Below are positions 1 to 20,096 of a stretch of DNA of 64,000 bases, piece after piece. Source of the stretch: Dasypus novemcinctus (lineage: Eukaryota > Chordata > Mammalia > Cingulata > Dasypodidae); assembly GCF_030445035.2 (NCBI RefSeq), contig NC_080702.1, forward strand, positions 27,016,084 through 27,080,083. Direction: 5' to 3'. Under the pieces are notes generated by a model. The model made no database searches. It was not told the DNA's origin and was given only the letters and a program-made list of their open reading frames with translations. Every line of letters starts with the position of its first letter. Position 1 is the first letter of the stretch. The position numbers and the translations under genes were made by a program.

Positions 1-1015
1 CCCTCTGGCCCCTGCAGCCTCCGGGGCTCGGGGCGCGTCACTGCATCACTCCGTCCTCTGTTCCCTGGCAGTGACCCCCTCCAGCCCCTGCAGCCTCTGG
101 GGCTTGGGGCGCGTCACTGCGTCACTCTGTCCCCCGGCAGGGACCCCCTCCGGCCTCTGCAGCCTCCGGGGCTCGGGGCGCGTCACTGCGTCACTCCGTC
201 CTCTGTTCCCTGGCAGGGACCCCCTCCAGCCCCTGCAGCCTCTGGGGCTTGGGGCGCGTCACTGCGTCACTCTGTCCCCCGGCAGGGACCCCCTCCGGCC
301 TCTGCAGCCTCCGGGGCTCGGGGCGCGTCACTGCGTCACTCCGTCCTCTGTTCCCTGGCAGGAACCCCCTCCGGCCTCTGCAGCCTCCGGGGCTCGGGGC
401 GCGTCACTGCGTCACTCCGTCCTCTGTTCCCTGGCAGGGACCCCCTCCGGCCCCTGCAGCCTCCAGGCCTGGGGGTACGTCACTGCGTCACTCCGTCCCC
501 TGGCAGGGACCCCCTCCGGCCCCTGCAGCCTCCGGGGCTCGGGGCGCGTCACTGCGTCACTCCGTCCCCTGGCAGGGACCCCCTCCGGCCCCTGCAGCCT
601 CCGGGGCTCGGGGCGCATCACTGCATCACTCCGTCCTCTGTTCCCTGGCAGGGACCCCCTCCGGCCCCTGCAGCCTCCGGGGCTCGGGGCGCGTCACTGC
701 GTCACTCCGTCCTCTGTTCCCTGGCAGGGACCCCCTCCGGCCTCTGCAGCCTCCAGGACTCGGGGCGCATCACTGCGTCACTCTGTCCCCCGGCAGGGAC
801 CCCCTCCGGCCCCTGCAGCCTCCGGGGCTCGGGGCGCGTCACTGCGTCACTCCGTCCTCTGTTCCCTGGCAGGGACCCCCTCCGGCCTCTGCAGCCTCCA
901 GGACTCGGGGCGCATCACTGCGTCACTCTGTCCCCCGGCAGGGACCCCCTCCGGCCCCTGCAGCCTCCGGGGCTCGGGGCGCATCACTGCATCACTCCGT
1001 CCCCCGGCCGCCTTT
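1..1015. repeat. minisatellite, 69/76-bp units, ~14 copies (DNM2 intron)
   Basis: Tandem units of 69 or 76 bp run from the left edge to about 1010. Unit starts are visible near 37, 113, 182, 257, 326, 402 and so on. The two lengths differ by a 7-base indel next to a CTCTGTTCCCTGGCAG-like stretch. Each unit also carries a doubled GCGTCACT motif and a CCCCTCC/CTGCAGCCTCC segment. The array probably continues left of the window. Stop codons are rare in the unit, so two frames stay open for about 300 codons, but 76 is not a multiple of 3 and the frame drifts. I treat it as non-coding intronic sequence of DNM2. Confidence 0.93.
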
Positions 1016-2213
1016 CCTCGGTGACTTCAGGTCTCTCCACCCTAATCTCCCCTTCTTTTAAGGATCCTGGTCATTCTGGATAAGGGTCTGCCTTAAGCTG
1101 GCATGCCCTGGTCTTAGCTCGTCTGCCAGGACGGTGATAGGGTCCCATCGACAGGCCCGGGGGGCCGCGTCAGGGACAGAGGCCGGGAGGAAAGCGCGCC
1201 CTTGCAGAGATGGCCGCGTGCTGGAAGGGGGCCTCGCCCCGCTCCCAAGGCCGCTGCCCTCCAGCAGCCCCTAAGAGGGGACGAGGGGCTGGCGGGGAAG
1301 GGACCGCATGCCCTGCTCGCTCCCTCCCACCAGAACCTGGTCCCCGGCCCCTGTGGGGGGAGCTGGATGGGGGTGGCTTCGGAGGCAGAGACCCGGGGGC
1401 CAGCCCAGCCCCAGCGCCCCCAGGCCAGCCCGCGGCGCCTGTGCTGGCTTCTCCCGCTGTCCCCTCCGCAGGAGGGGCTGGGGCCCAGGTGAGAGGCCCA
1501 GCGGGGGCGTGTCCCCCCGCGTGGCGCCGTGGGCCTGGGCCGGCCAGGCTGGGACCGCCGCACGCGACCCCCGAGCCTGAAGCTCTTCGCACGCACCTGG
1601 GCCTGGCCGGCAGCCGGTGGTCCCCTTGCCCCGGGGGCTGTGGCTCCCCCGGGACATTGGGCCACCCTGCAGGCCAGAGCAGCGGGCCTGGGGCGGGCGG
1701 GCCACAGCGGGGTGCCAGTGCAGAAGCCCCTGCCCTGCGGAGGGTCCCCAGGATCTTGAGCCCCCCACGCCCCCTTCTCAACTCCTCCCTCGGGGGGGAC
1801 CCCGTCACCATCCCCCCTTGCCAGGGGAGGAAACCCCAGCTCGGAGCCTCACTGGACCCTCGTCACAGCTGGCAAGGGCCGTGTGGGGTCTTGGAAGCCA
1901 CAGGCGGCCGTGTGCCTGGGGGTGTCTGCCCCCCCCCCACAGCCCCACCTGCGAGGGCCCTACCTGGGAGAGGTCTGGGAGCGCCCCGGGCCATCCCACT
2001 TCTAGGACCCGAGCTCAGGGGCCCCGAGGCCTTGGAGGGGCCCTGCCTGGGCGGCCGGTCCTCAACCCAGGGGCGTGGGGGCGGCGGGGTCACTGGGCGG
2101 CAGGCCTTGGCGTGTGCTGCATGGGACCCGGCTCTGCCTCCAGGGCCCCTGGGAGCAGGTGTTGCAGCCAGGAGGGCTCCGGGGCTCCCCCCAGGACCCC
2201 CGAGTAGCCGGCA
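1016..2213 (+). other. DNM2 intron, no gene seen
   Basis: GC-rich intronic sequence between the two minisatellites. The exon that should precede the first visible DNM2 exon (first half of the PH domain) is not recognisable here and must lie left of the window. Open frames on both strands reflect high GC and have no recognisable protein content. Confidence 0.7.
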
Positions 2214-2610
2214 GCAGGTGCGCTCCCCCACGTGGCGGGGCTGGGGGCAGGTGCGCTCCCCACGTGGCGGGGCTGGGGGCAGGTGCGCTCCCCACGTGGC
2301 GGGGCTGGGGTCAGGTGCGCTCCCCACGTGGCGGGGCTGGGGGCAGGTGCGCTCCCCACGTGGCGGGGCTGGGGGCAGTTGCGCTCCCCACGTGGCGGGG
2401 CTGGGGTCAGGTGCGCTCCCCACGTGGCGGGGCTGGGGGCAGGTGCGCTCCCCACGTGGCGGGGCTGGGGGCAGGTGCGCTCCCCACGTGGCGGGGCTGG
2501 GGGCAGGTGCGCTCCCCACGTGGCGGGGCTGGGGGCAGTTGCGCTCCCCACGTGGCGGGGCTGGGGGCAGGTGCGCTCCCCACATGGCGGGGCTGGGGGC
2601 AGTTGCGCGA
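2214..2610. repeat. minisatellite, 32-bp unit with a CACGTG E-box in each copy
   Basis: About 12 tandem copies of a 32-bp unit. Each unit contains CCCCACGTGGCGGGGCTGGG, followed by a variable GGCAGGTG, GTCAGGTG or GGCAGTTG linker. Eleven copies keep the palindromic CACGTG; the last has CACATG. The G-rich strand has four G-runs per unit, so G-quadruplex formation is plausible. The array lies in a DNM2 intron about 2.2 kb upstream of the first visible exon. Open frames across it are a by-product of a unit that lacks stops. Confidence 0.95.
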
Positions 2611-12599
<9,989 letters not shown>

Positions 12600-13020
12600 G
12601 CCGCGGGGCCCGTGCCGGGGCCGCTGCCCCGGGCACCACCGCCTGGCCGCCCCGTCCCGGGCCGGGACCAGCACCCAGCCCCAGCCCCGTGCCCAGCGGA
12701 CCCCGAGATGGGCCACGGGGGCCGGGGGATCCGCCCGGGGCGCGGGCGATGGGCCTTGGGGGCCTGCCTCCCGCCAGGGCCGGCCCTGCGCCGCCCGCGC
12801 TGTACATATTCCTTCGGCGGTGGCGCCCCCTGCCCGCGCGCTTCTCCCCCCGGGGCGCCCGGCACGGGCCCGGCCTGGCTTCGGGGGGGGGGGACATCTG
12901 CCTCACCCCCGGGCTCCCGTCGGAGCGGACCTTGCCCACACCCCCTCGGTGTGACCACTGGAAGTGCCTGCACTCTGTAGCCTCTTACTGAACTAAAATA
13001 AAGGGAAGAAGCTTCTGGCG
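12600..13020 (+). other. DNM2: DNM2 3' untranslated region
   Basis: About 400 nt of very GC-rich sequence after the stop. It contains the poly(A) signal at 12997-13002, with GU-rich sequence (gccgtgtggccttttgtgg) just downstream, so cleavage is expected near 13015-13020. Confidence 0.85.
12997..13002 (+). promoter_or_regulatory. DNM2: DNM2 polyadenylation signal AATAAA
   Basis: A canonical hexamer about 400 nt after the stop, followed by a GU-rich element. It is the only good signal in this 3'UTR. Confidence 0.88.
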
Positions 13021-13454
13021 GCTGCCGTGTGGCCTTTTGTGGCGGCGCGCGGGCCGGGGACACGGGGCCATAGGCCCCCTTAGCGGGCGCCCTCGCTTGT
13101 GCCCAAGACGAGCCCCTGCCGTGGCAGGTGCTTTTTCCTTCACACCTCCCAAGTGGGGCGCGCACTCGCCCGCAGGCCCAGCTGCTGCCCCCCCCACCAC
13201 GCACAGGCCCGAGGGCCCCCTCCAGCCCCCCTCTCCCTCTCTGGCTCCCAGGCCCGGCCGTGGACACCATGACACTCTGCTTTCTGGTTTTGTCTTCTCT
13301 CGTCCCCAGGCGACCACCTCCATCGGCGCCCACCCGGCCTTTCTTCTGAGCTTCGTGGGAGACCCCTCCCGAGCCTGCCTGGCCGCCCTGGGCCGGGGGC
13401 CTCAGGGACAGACCTGCCCGGGCTGGTGGCTCCGAGCCCCAATCACCAGCCTCC
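13021..13454. other. gap between convergent DNM2 and TMED1 3' ends
   Basis: About 430 bp of GC-rich sequence with no recognised gene or repeat. Confidence 0.6.
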
Positions 13455-14215
13455 TTCATTTTCTGACCATAATTTATTGGCGGCAGCTCGCAGGCCAGAC
13501 CCGCTTCTTGTCCCTCGAGGCTCCTGCGCAGGCCTGGCCCGGGGACCCCCCTCAGCCCTCCCTGGGTGGGACCCCTGCAGAGGTCGGGGAGGGGCGCGGG
13601 GCTTGCGGGCCCCTCTCCCGGAGCTCGGTTACAGACAGCCCCCGGCTGGGCCCAGGCCACCTTATAAAACTGTCCTGGCAAGAATACTGCAGTGACGTCT
13701 CCTTCCCGGCTCCCGGCAAGCCCCCAGCCCCCCAGCCCGGGAGCCACCCGCGGCCTCCCCCGTGTGCCCCTGACGGGCCAAGGGCAGAAGGCAGGCAGCG
13801 GTCCCACAAGCACCAAGACCTGGCTTGGAGGGGGCAGGGTGGGCATTGCTTCCTGGGTGCCATCCCCCAGCGGGCAGCGCCGTGCAGGGGGCAAGGCTCA
13901 GGCTAAGGCACGTTTACAGTCGGGGCCGCAGGCCGGTGGGGCCGGGAAATAAACCCCAGGGCCGCCCCCCAACACCGCAGTGCCCGCCACGCGCCACTTC
14001 CGGGAAATCGGCCAGGCCCCGGCTCCGAGCCGCCTCCCGGGGTCCCAGACCTGCAAGGCCCCGGTGCCCCCTTCCCCGCCCCAGAAGCGAGGTCACGCGC
14101 CAGGGCCCCGCCCTGGGCCTGCACGGCCTCGCCTCCGAGGGAAACTGAGTCCAGGAAGGGACCCCCGCCCCTGAGTCTCACGCTCGCTGCCCTTCGCGTC
14201 GGGAAGGGGAAGGGG
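13455..14215 (-). other. TMED1: TMED1 3' untranslated region
   Basis: About 750 nt between the TAG and the minus-strand AATAAA at 13478-13473, followed by GU-rich sequence on the minus strand. No open frame of note. Confidence 0.8.
13473..13478 (-). promoter_or_regulatory. TMED1: TMED1 polyadenylation signal AATAAA (minus strand)
   Basis: Seen as TTTATT on the plus strand. It lies about 470 bp from the DNM2 signal, and the two genes converge here. Confidence 0.82.
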
Positions 14216-14434
14216 CTACGTGGGCACGGGGCGCTTGTCCTGGAAGAAGCGCTTGAGTGTGCACACCTGCGCCACGGCCACGAGCAGCAGCACGGCCACG
14301 TTCACAGCCGACCAGAAGGTGACGCGTTCCAGGTTGCCCTCCTGCAGGTTGCGGTCGCGCGCCTCCAGGGCCCGCAGCAGGGTCAGCATCTGGATGCTGC
14401 GCTCCAGCCGCGCCCGCATGGTCTCGATGGACTC
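14216..14434 (-). CDS. TMED1: TMED1 exon 4 coding part and stop
   Basis: 72 codons plus TAG (14218-14216). It encodes [20 protein letters not shown], then the membrane span and [12 protein letters not shown]. The acceptor is preceded by a run of 11 C on the minus strand instead of a mixed pyrimidine tract. Confidence 0.96.
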   Translation of the reverse strand, partial: ESIETMRARLERSIQMLTLLRALEARDRNLQEGNLERVTFWSAVNVAVLLLVAVAQVCTLKRFFQDKRPVPT

Positions 14435-16002
14435 CTGGTGGGGGGGGGGGCAGAGGAGGCGGGGTCAGGCGGCCCAGAGAACGCGGGCTGCCTAAGTCTG
14501 AATCCTCCCTGGCTGTGTGACTGTGAGCAAATTAACCAACTTCTCTGGGCCTCAGTTTCCTCCTCTGTCAACCGCAAAACCGCCGTTGAGAAGGAGAGCA
14601 CATATTCAGTAGTAGTTCTGATAAGAGGCACGGGGGCCAGGCTGTCTGGGTTAAAATACAGACTCTGCCCGGGGAGAATCATTGCCATCCCTTGCCTCAG
14701 TTTCCCCAACTGTAAAACGGGGGTCACTAGAGCCCAGGATCTGCTTCACGGGGTGGCTATGGCCATCGAGTAAATTATACAAGCTCTCAGAAGCGGCAAA
14801 CGTCCTGGACTTGGTGAGCCGCGCTGGGGGCGCCACGATCTAGGGGCTCCTGTGTCGGGCCCGGAGAAGGACGCGGCCGGAGCAAGGGGAGGCCCCCGGC
14901 CCAGCCCGGGCGCACCTTGATGTCCTCCATCTTGACGTCCAGCATCTCCTCGGGCTCCACGGCCTCGGCCCAGCCCTCCACCTCCTCGTCCTCCTGCAGG
15001 CTGTCGAAGATGAGTTCAAAGAACACGAGCTTCTCGGAGATGGTGCTGAAGGAGTTGTCGAAGCACAGCTTGTAGTCCCCGGCCTCCGTGGGCTCCACGC
15101 TGCGACAGACAGACCGACCTGACCCGGAGTCGCCCGCAGCCGGGGGGCCGGCAGGGCCGTAACCCGAGGCCGCAGGGGAGGGGCAGGGCCGTAACCGAAC
15201 CCCGACCTGCCCTGCGGGGGCCCTCGCTCACGTGTGCATGCCGTCCGCCTTGCGGGCCTCGCTGACCAGCAGCACGCCCTGCGGGCTCTCTAGCGAGAAG
15301 TCCACGTCCAGCCCAGCGCCACCGATCACCTGGGGGACAGGTAAGAGGGGGCGGGAGCGCCGGGGGGTGCGGGCGGCCCGAGGGCCCCTACCTGGGCAAG
15401 CCTGGGCGCTCTCACCTACCGCGGCCACCCTCGGGCCGCGCCCCTTGCCTTGGCTCCGCCCTCACTGGCAGGGCAGTTTGGGGGTCTGGGCTCTTTTCCG
15501 CAGGTCTCGCCACGAACTGAAGGCCTTGATCGACGTTTGCCTGGCCACGCCCCTTCTCCTGGCCCCGCCCCAAGCGAGCGCCCAGGGCCCAACCCCGGAG
15601 AATCCCTCTATTGAACACGCCCCTTTTATACAAGCCACGCCCAGAGCACCTCCTCCCTTAGGCCACGCCCCTCCGGTGGAGCCTCGCTGGCCCCGCCCCC
15701 GCGCTCCCACGCCCGAGCCCCGCCTCCTCCCCGCCCTAAGGCCCGCCCCCCATCGGCGGCGTAGCCACGCCCCCGCTCCCCGACTCGGCTCGCTCCCACC
15801 CGGGGCCCGGACCCACTACCTGGTATTCGGTCTCGAGGCTCGCGTTGGCCGGCGCGGACTGGTAGAAACACTGCTTCCTGCCCGCGGGCAGCAGGAACGT
15901 GAACTCCCCGTCCTGGATCGGCGGGGGTCCCGCCCCTGCCACCCCCGTTGGCGGCAGCAGTAGCCACAGGGCCAGGGCTAGGGCCGCGCCGGCCGCCATC
16001 AT
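14216..16002 (-). CDS. TMED1: TMED1, p24-family transmembrane emp24 domain protein 1 (complete)
   Basis: Type I p24 protein that cycles between ER and Golgi as a cargo and coat adaptor. Coding exons on the minus strand are 16002-15820, 15329-15232, 15099-14916 and 14434-14216: 684 nt, 227 residues plus stop, equal to human. It has a signal peptide (about 1-24, [15 protein letters not shown]), then a GOLD domain with Cys45 and Cys106 as the expected disulfide and an N-A-S sequon at Asn53. A coiled-coil region (about 140-190) follows, then one membrane span (about 196-214, ending VAVAQVCTL) and the cytosolic tail [12 protein letters not shown], whose FF and basic residues bind COPII/COPI. Two adjacent ATGs begin the protein; the second has the better Kozak context. 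Confidence 0.97.
14497..14790 (+). repeat. two MIR fragments in TMED1 intron 3
   Basis: Both segments carry the MIR signature (tgtgtgactgtgagcaaatt, cctcagtttcctcctctgtc; later ttgcctcagtttccccaact). They lie in the plus orientation, opposite to TMED1. Confidence 0.8.
14916..15099 (-). CDS. TMED1: TMED1 exon 3
   Basis: 184 nt after CGCAG. It finishes the Thr codon and encodes [20 protein letters not shown] and on to [12 protein letters not shown]. It contains the second GOLD cysteine and the start of the coiled coil. The donor is GTGCGC. Confidence 0.96.
15232..15329 (-). CDS. TMED1: TMED1 exon 2
   Basis: 98 nt encoding [20 protein letters not shown] through KADGMH plus two bases of Thr. 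The donor is GTGAGC. It forms part of the GOLD beta-sandwich. Confidence 0.96.
15820..16002 (-). CDS. TMED1: TMED1 exon 1 coding part
   Basis: 61 codons, from the signal peptide to NASLETEYQ. The minus-strand donor is GTAGTG. The first ATG is at 16002-16000 and a second follows at once at 15999-15997. Confidence 0.96.
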
Positions 16003-16180
16003 CCGGGTCACCCTCCGATCTGCTCGCGGGTCGCGGCTCCTTTAAGGGCTAGCCCTGCCCCTCTGCTACTCAACGGAGCTGATTGGCCGCCGCTTCCGTT
16101 CGCCTGCGGAGTCCGGAGTGAAGGACCCCCTGAGGTTCTAGCTGCCCGAGCGAATGCCTGATGGGCCTAAAAATGCTTAA
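16003..16180 (-). promoter_or_regulatory. TMED1: TMED1 5' flank with CCAAT box
   Basis: CpG-rich sequence directly upstream of the start. A CCAAT box on the minus strand (plus ATTGG at 16082-16086) lies about 80 bp before the ATG. No TATA box serves TMED1, which fits a housekeeping promoter. The exact start site is not visible. Confidence 0.6.
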
Positions 16181-16450
16181 CTTCCTAGAGACTCTTTTCT
16201 GGAAGGCCTCCATGCCTAGTGTCAATCGGTGGTGCGGGGAAAATGATCAAAGTAGGTGCCACGATGGTCCACCCTTCGCAGGCAAAAGTTAAGACGACTG
16301 ACGTGAAGGTGGCAGGGTCTTTCTGAGGCACCGCTCTGCCGTTTTCCCAGAGAGCGCCGCGCGTACTGACCATTGGGCCTTCCAGACTGCGAAGAATCGG
16401 CCCGAAGTAGCTGCTGGGCATGGTCCCACGCGCGACCCGTAGCGCTCGTG

Positions 16451-16459
16451 TATAAAAGG
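16451..16459 (+). promoter_or_regulatory. TATA-like box facing away from TMED1
   Basis: TATAAAAGG sits on the plus strand in the CpG-rich region behind TMED1, with a TGACGTGA (CRE-like) site about 150 bp upstream. No coding exon was recognised downstream; the following sequence is partly MIR-like (16560-16960). It may be a promoter for a non-coding transcript or a chance match. Confidence 0.35.
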
Positions 16460-16479
16460 ACTCCGCTGGCGCGGGGCGG

Positions 16480-17282
16480 TTGACTTGGGCGGTGTCTTTG
16501 TCTGGGCTCGAGAGCGTGGGGCCTCAGATTCGACCCCTGACCCCTGCTCTTAGAACCATCACTCGATCATATTCCCAATCTGCAAGTTGGGGGGCGAGGG
16601 CTCGATCACTCCCTAAGATGGTTGAGGGACATGAGCGCCCCGCCTCTGCCCCGAGGCAGCGGGGGAGCGCCCCGCACCCCGGGGGTCTCGAACTCAGGAC
16701 CAAGGCGGGTAGAGAGAGCGAGGGAAGCGGCCCAGGGCCGGAAAAGTCAGAAGTCTAGGTGCTCAGAGGCAGCAGAGAGGCGGGGAAGAGCGTGTGGGCC
16801 TCGAGCCGGGTGGCCTGGCCTTGAACCCCTGCCTTTTCCGTGAGGGCACCACCCTGCTGCGCCTCGATTTGCTCGTCCATAAAATGCCAAATAGTCCTAC
16901 CCCCTGGGCTGCAGTGAGGATTCCCCGGGACAGTACAGGCCCCGTGCTTGCATGCAGGAGCCTCTCAGGGAAGGTGTGGCGTTATCTGGGGAGCAGACAG
17001 GAAGGCAAAGGAGTCACTGTCGAGCTGGGCTCTGTGGCAATTCCATCTAAACCTAAGCGTTGAGGCAGTCGTTTTTCAGGATAGGCCTGGGAGAGCTTGG
17101 CAGTGGTAAAAGTCGCCTGCTCGCCCTTCAAAGACAGCTGATGGCTTTGAGAACTTGGGGGAGCCACGCCACTTTGTCCCCTTAAAGTTTGCACAGTGGC
17201 GTTCGATATTTCTTTTCGCTCCAGGTTTTCCTGTCACTCGTGACTACGACTATGGATATTCTGAAGTAGTTGTAGAGACTGT
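16480..17282. other. intergenic, MIR-like fragments, no gene seen
   Basis: The segments near 16560-16620 and 16810-16960 carry worn MIR motifs (cccaatctgcaagttgggg, gctcgtccataaaatgcc). Nothing else was recognised. Confidence 0.5.
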
Positions 17283-18240
17283 GGGTGATTTTTTTTTTTT
17301 TAATTGAGGTAAAGTTTACATGAAACTTATTTTCTGGTGGCTCATATTCTAATTATTAACTCTATGAGATTGCACAATAGGTATAGTTCATAGGAGCACA
17401 ATCGTGCAGCATTTGTCCTTTTTGTCTGACTTGTTTCACTCAACATAATGTCCTCCAGGTTCATCCGTGTTGTCATCTGCTTCACGACTTCATTTCTTCT
17501 TACAGCTGCATAATAGTCCATCGTGTGTATAAAGAGTTTATCTATTCATCCGTGGACACCCGGGTTGTTTCCATCTTTTGGCAATTTTGAATAACACTGC
17601 TTTGAAAATCGGTATGCAGATGTCTGTTTGTGTCACTGCTCTCAGTTCTTCTGGGTATATACCTAGTATTGGTATTGCGGGGTCACATGGTAGATCTATA
17701 TCTAACTTCCTTAGGAACTGCCAGAACAGACTTCCACAGTGGCTGTGCCAGTCTACATTCCACCAGCACTGAATAAGTGTTCCTCTCTCTCCACATCCTC
17801 TCCAATACTCCAAAGTTTTCTGTCTTTTTTTTTTTAAGTAAGTGCCAGGGGTTGAACCTGGGACCTTGTACGTGGGAGGCAGGCGCCCAACCACGGAGCT
17901 ACATCCGCACCCCCGACTTTTTTTTTTTCTCCCTCCCCCTTGAGGCTTGCTTGCTGTCTGCTCTCTGTGTCCATTCGCTGCGCATTCTTCTGTGTCTCCT
18001 TGTCTCCCTTTGTTGCGTCATCTTGTGCCTGGGAGCTGGCCATCAGCCCTCCACACGCAGGTGCAGGCCGGCTTACCTTCACAAGGAGGCTCCAGGATGC
18101 AAACCCAGGGCTCCCCACGTGGTAGATGGGAGCCCAGTCGATTGAGCCACAGCTGCTTCCCCCAACTTTTTGATAGTGGCCATTCTAGTAGGTATGAAAT
18201 GATAGCATCATAGTTCTGATTTGCATCAAAAATAGAATGA
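17283..18240 (-). mobile_element. LINE-1 3' part (ORF2 C-terminus and 3'UTR), split by SINEs
   Basis: On the minus strand a broken frame reads LDIDLPCDPAIPILGIYPEE and ICIPIFKAVLFKIAKRWKQP, the conserved C-terminal region of L1 ORF2. 3'UTR sequence lies to its left on the plus strand. SINE DNA at 17829-18164 interrupts it and the L1 resumes at 18165 (gatagtggccattctagtag). Confidence 0.88.
17829..18164 (-). mobile_element. SINE insertion(s) inside the L1
   Basis: A reversed head-only unit (17829-17912) is followed by a reversed, internally deleted DAS unit (about 17915-18164). Both carry reversed box-B-like motifs (GGTTGAACC, GCAAACCCAGGG). Confidence 0.8.
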
Positions 18241-18339
18241 GGATAGAAAATGGGAAACCAAGGGTTAACTTGTGCAGCATGTAAAAAGGTTGTGTGTTAA
18301 TCTTTGGAAATAAATTAAAAAGGTGAAAGCACGCGCACA

Positions 18340-19440
18340 CACAGTTAAAGTGCAGAGTTCATTGATAATTTAGTATATTCACAATGCTCTGCAACTGCCA
18401 CTTCTATCGAGTTCATCATCTCAAAAGGAAACCTCACATCCATTAAGCCGTTACTCCCGTTTCCCCCATCAGTCACCAATCTGCTTTCTGTCCCTGCAAA
18501 TTTACTTATTCTGGATACTTCATGTATATGTAATCAGACAATATTTGACTTCGTGTCTGGCTTCTTTAACTTACCATAATGTTTTTAAGATTCATCCCCG
18601 TTGTAACAGGTTCATTTTAAAAAAAAAATACACTTTATTTTTTTAAAAAAGATATTTAGATTACAGAAATGTTACATAAAAAGTATATAGGGGATTCCCA
18701 TATGCCCTACTCCCAACCCCTCCCACATTTTCCCACAGTAACAACATCCTTCATTAGTGTGGTGCATTTGTAACAAGTGATGAACACATTTTGGAACATT
18801 GCCACTAATATAGTTTACATTGTAGTTTACACTCTCTCCCCCACACAATTTTGTAAGTTATGACCAGATATAGAACGGATTGTATCTGTCGTTGCTATGT
18901 CATTCAAGACAATTCCCAATTCCTGAAAATGTCCCCATATTACACCTGTTTTTCCCTCTCCCCTCAGAAAACAGGTTCATTTCTAATTTCCAGGTTTAAT
19001 ATGGTAATTTTTGAGGACCAAACTATTCCACAGCAGCTGCCCAATTTGGCATTCCCACTAGCAATGTACAAGGATTCCAATTTCTACAACTCCTTGCCAA
19101 GACTTGTTATTTCCTGCTGCTTTTTAAATTATTATTATCTATCCTAGTGAGTGTGAAGTAGTATCTGATTGTGGTTTTATTATTTTTTTTTTTAAGGAGG
19201 TACTGGGGATTGAACCAGGGACCTCGTACATAGGAAACAAGTGCTTAACCGCTGAACTACAACCACTCCCCTCTCACTGTGGTTTTGATTTGCATTCCCG
19301 TATTGACTAATGATGTTGAACATCTTTCCATGTACTTGTATATCTTCTTTGGAGAAAGGTATCTTCAAGTCCACTGCTGATTTTTTAAAATTGGGTGGTT
19401 GTCTTTCTTCACTGAGGTGTAAGAATTAGTTCTATATTCT
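18340..19440 (-). mobile_element. older L1 fragment hosting a younger L1 and a SINE
   Basis: L1 3'UTR and ORF2-end sequence in the minus orientation. It is interrupted at 18618-18969 by another L1 tail, bounded by the perfect 13-bp duplication AACAGGTTCATTT (18605-18617 and 18970-18982). It is interrupted again at about 19189-19272 by a head-only SINE. Confidence 0.82.
18618..18969 (-). mobile_element. 5'-truncated L1 3' end with 13-bp target duplication
   Basis: The T-rich end at the left is the reversed A tail. The body resembles other reversed L1 3'UTR copies in this window (27605, 33872). Its boundaries are fixed by the 13-bp duplication. Confidence 0.85.
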
Positions 19441-20096
19441 GGAGGGAAAAAAATAGAAGACGTGCCTTGTCTTTGCAGTTTGCCCCTGTGCTGGGGCACG
19501 CCTCCAACCCTTAGCCATCCCTTTACAACTCTGCCTTAGCCTTCACTTCCTGCTCACACTGAGCCAGAGCTCAGCCAGAGGTGAAAACTTAGGTGTTTTT
19601 TGAGCTTGCATCTTGTCCTGAGCGTGAGCATCCCTTTCCAAATTCTCCAGTATACTAGTTTGCTTTTGAATGCCCTGCCTTAACTACCCAGACTCAACCC
19701 GGCTTTCCCTCCCTGGATTTCTGCTTCTCTTCTGCTGTATCTATTGTTTGCCTCAGTGGGAACCTTTTGCTCCAGGCAGCTGCTCGTGGTTCCTTCACCT
19801 TAGCGTGTTTTAGAGGTGTGCCTGCCGTTTTCCACCTGCAGTTCTGAGTTAGGCAAAACAGAGTCAAGCCCCTTGCCTCAGTCCTTCAGGTGAACCCCAG
19901 ACAATTACAATAGTCAAACGTGAGTCTCTAAAAATAAGGTCTTCTCTGCTGCCCCCAGAACCAGGGGCCAGGGTCTCCATGCTGGGATGCCAGCTACCAC
20001 CTTCAAAACCATTGCTGAGCAGGCGGGGTGGGCAAGGGCAAGTAAAAATGCTACAGGGCTGCATTGATGGTCCTGTCGTTTTTAAGTGGCCTCTTA

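Noticed and set aside
71-1061. Two long overlapping open frames (317 and 270 codons) at the left edge
   Set aside because: They follow the 69/76-bp minisatellite; the unit lacks stops and has no protein-like composition or homology.
17538-17894. Minus-strand open frame resembling reverse transcriptase C-terminus
   Set aside because: A broken L1 ORF2 remnant interrupted by a SINE, not a host gene.
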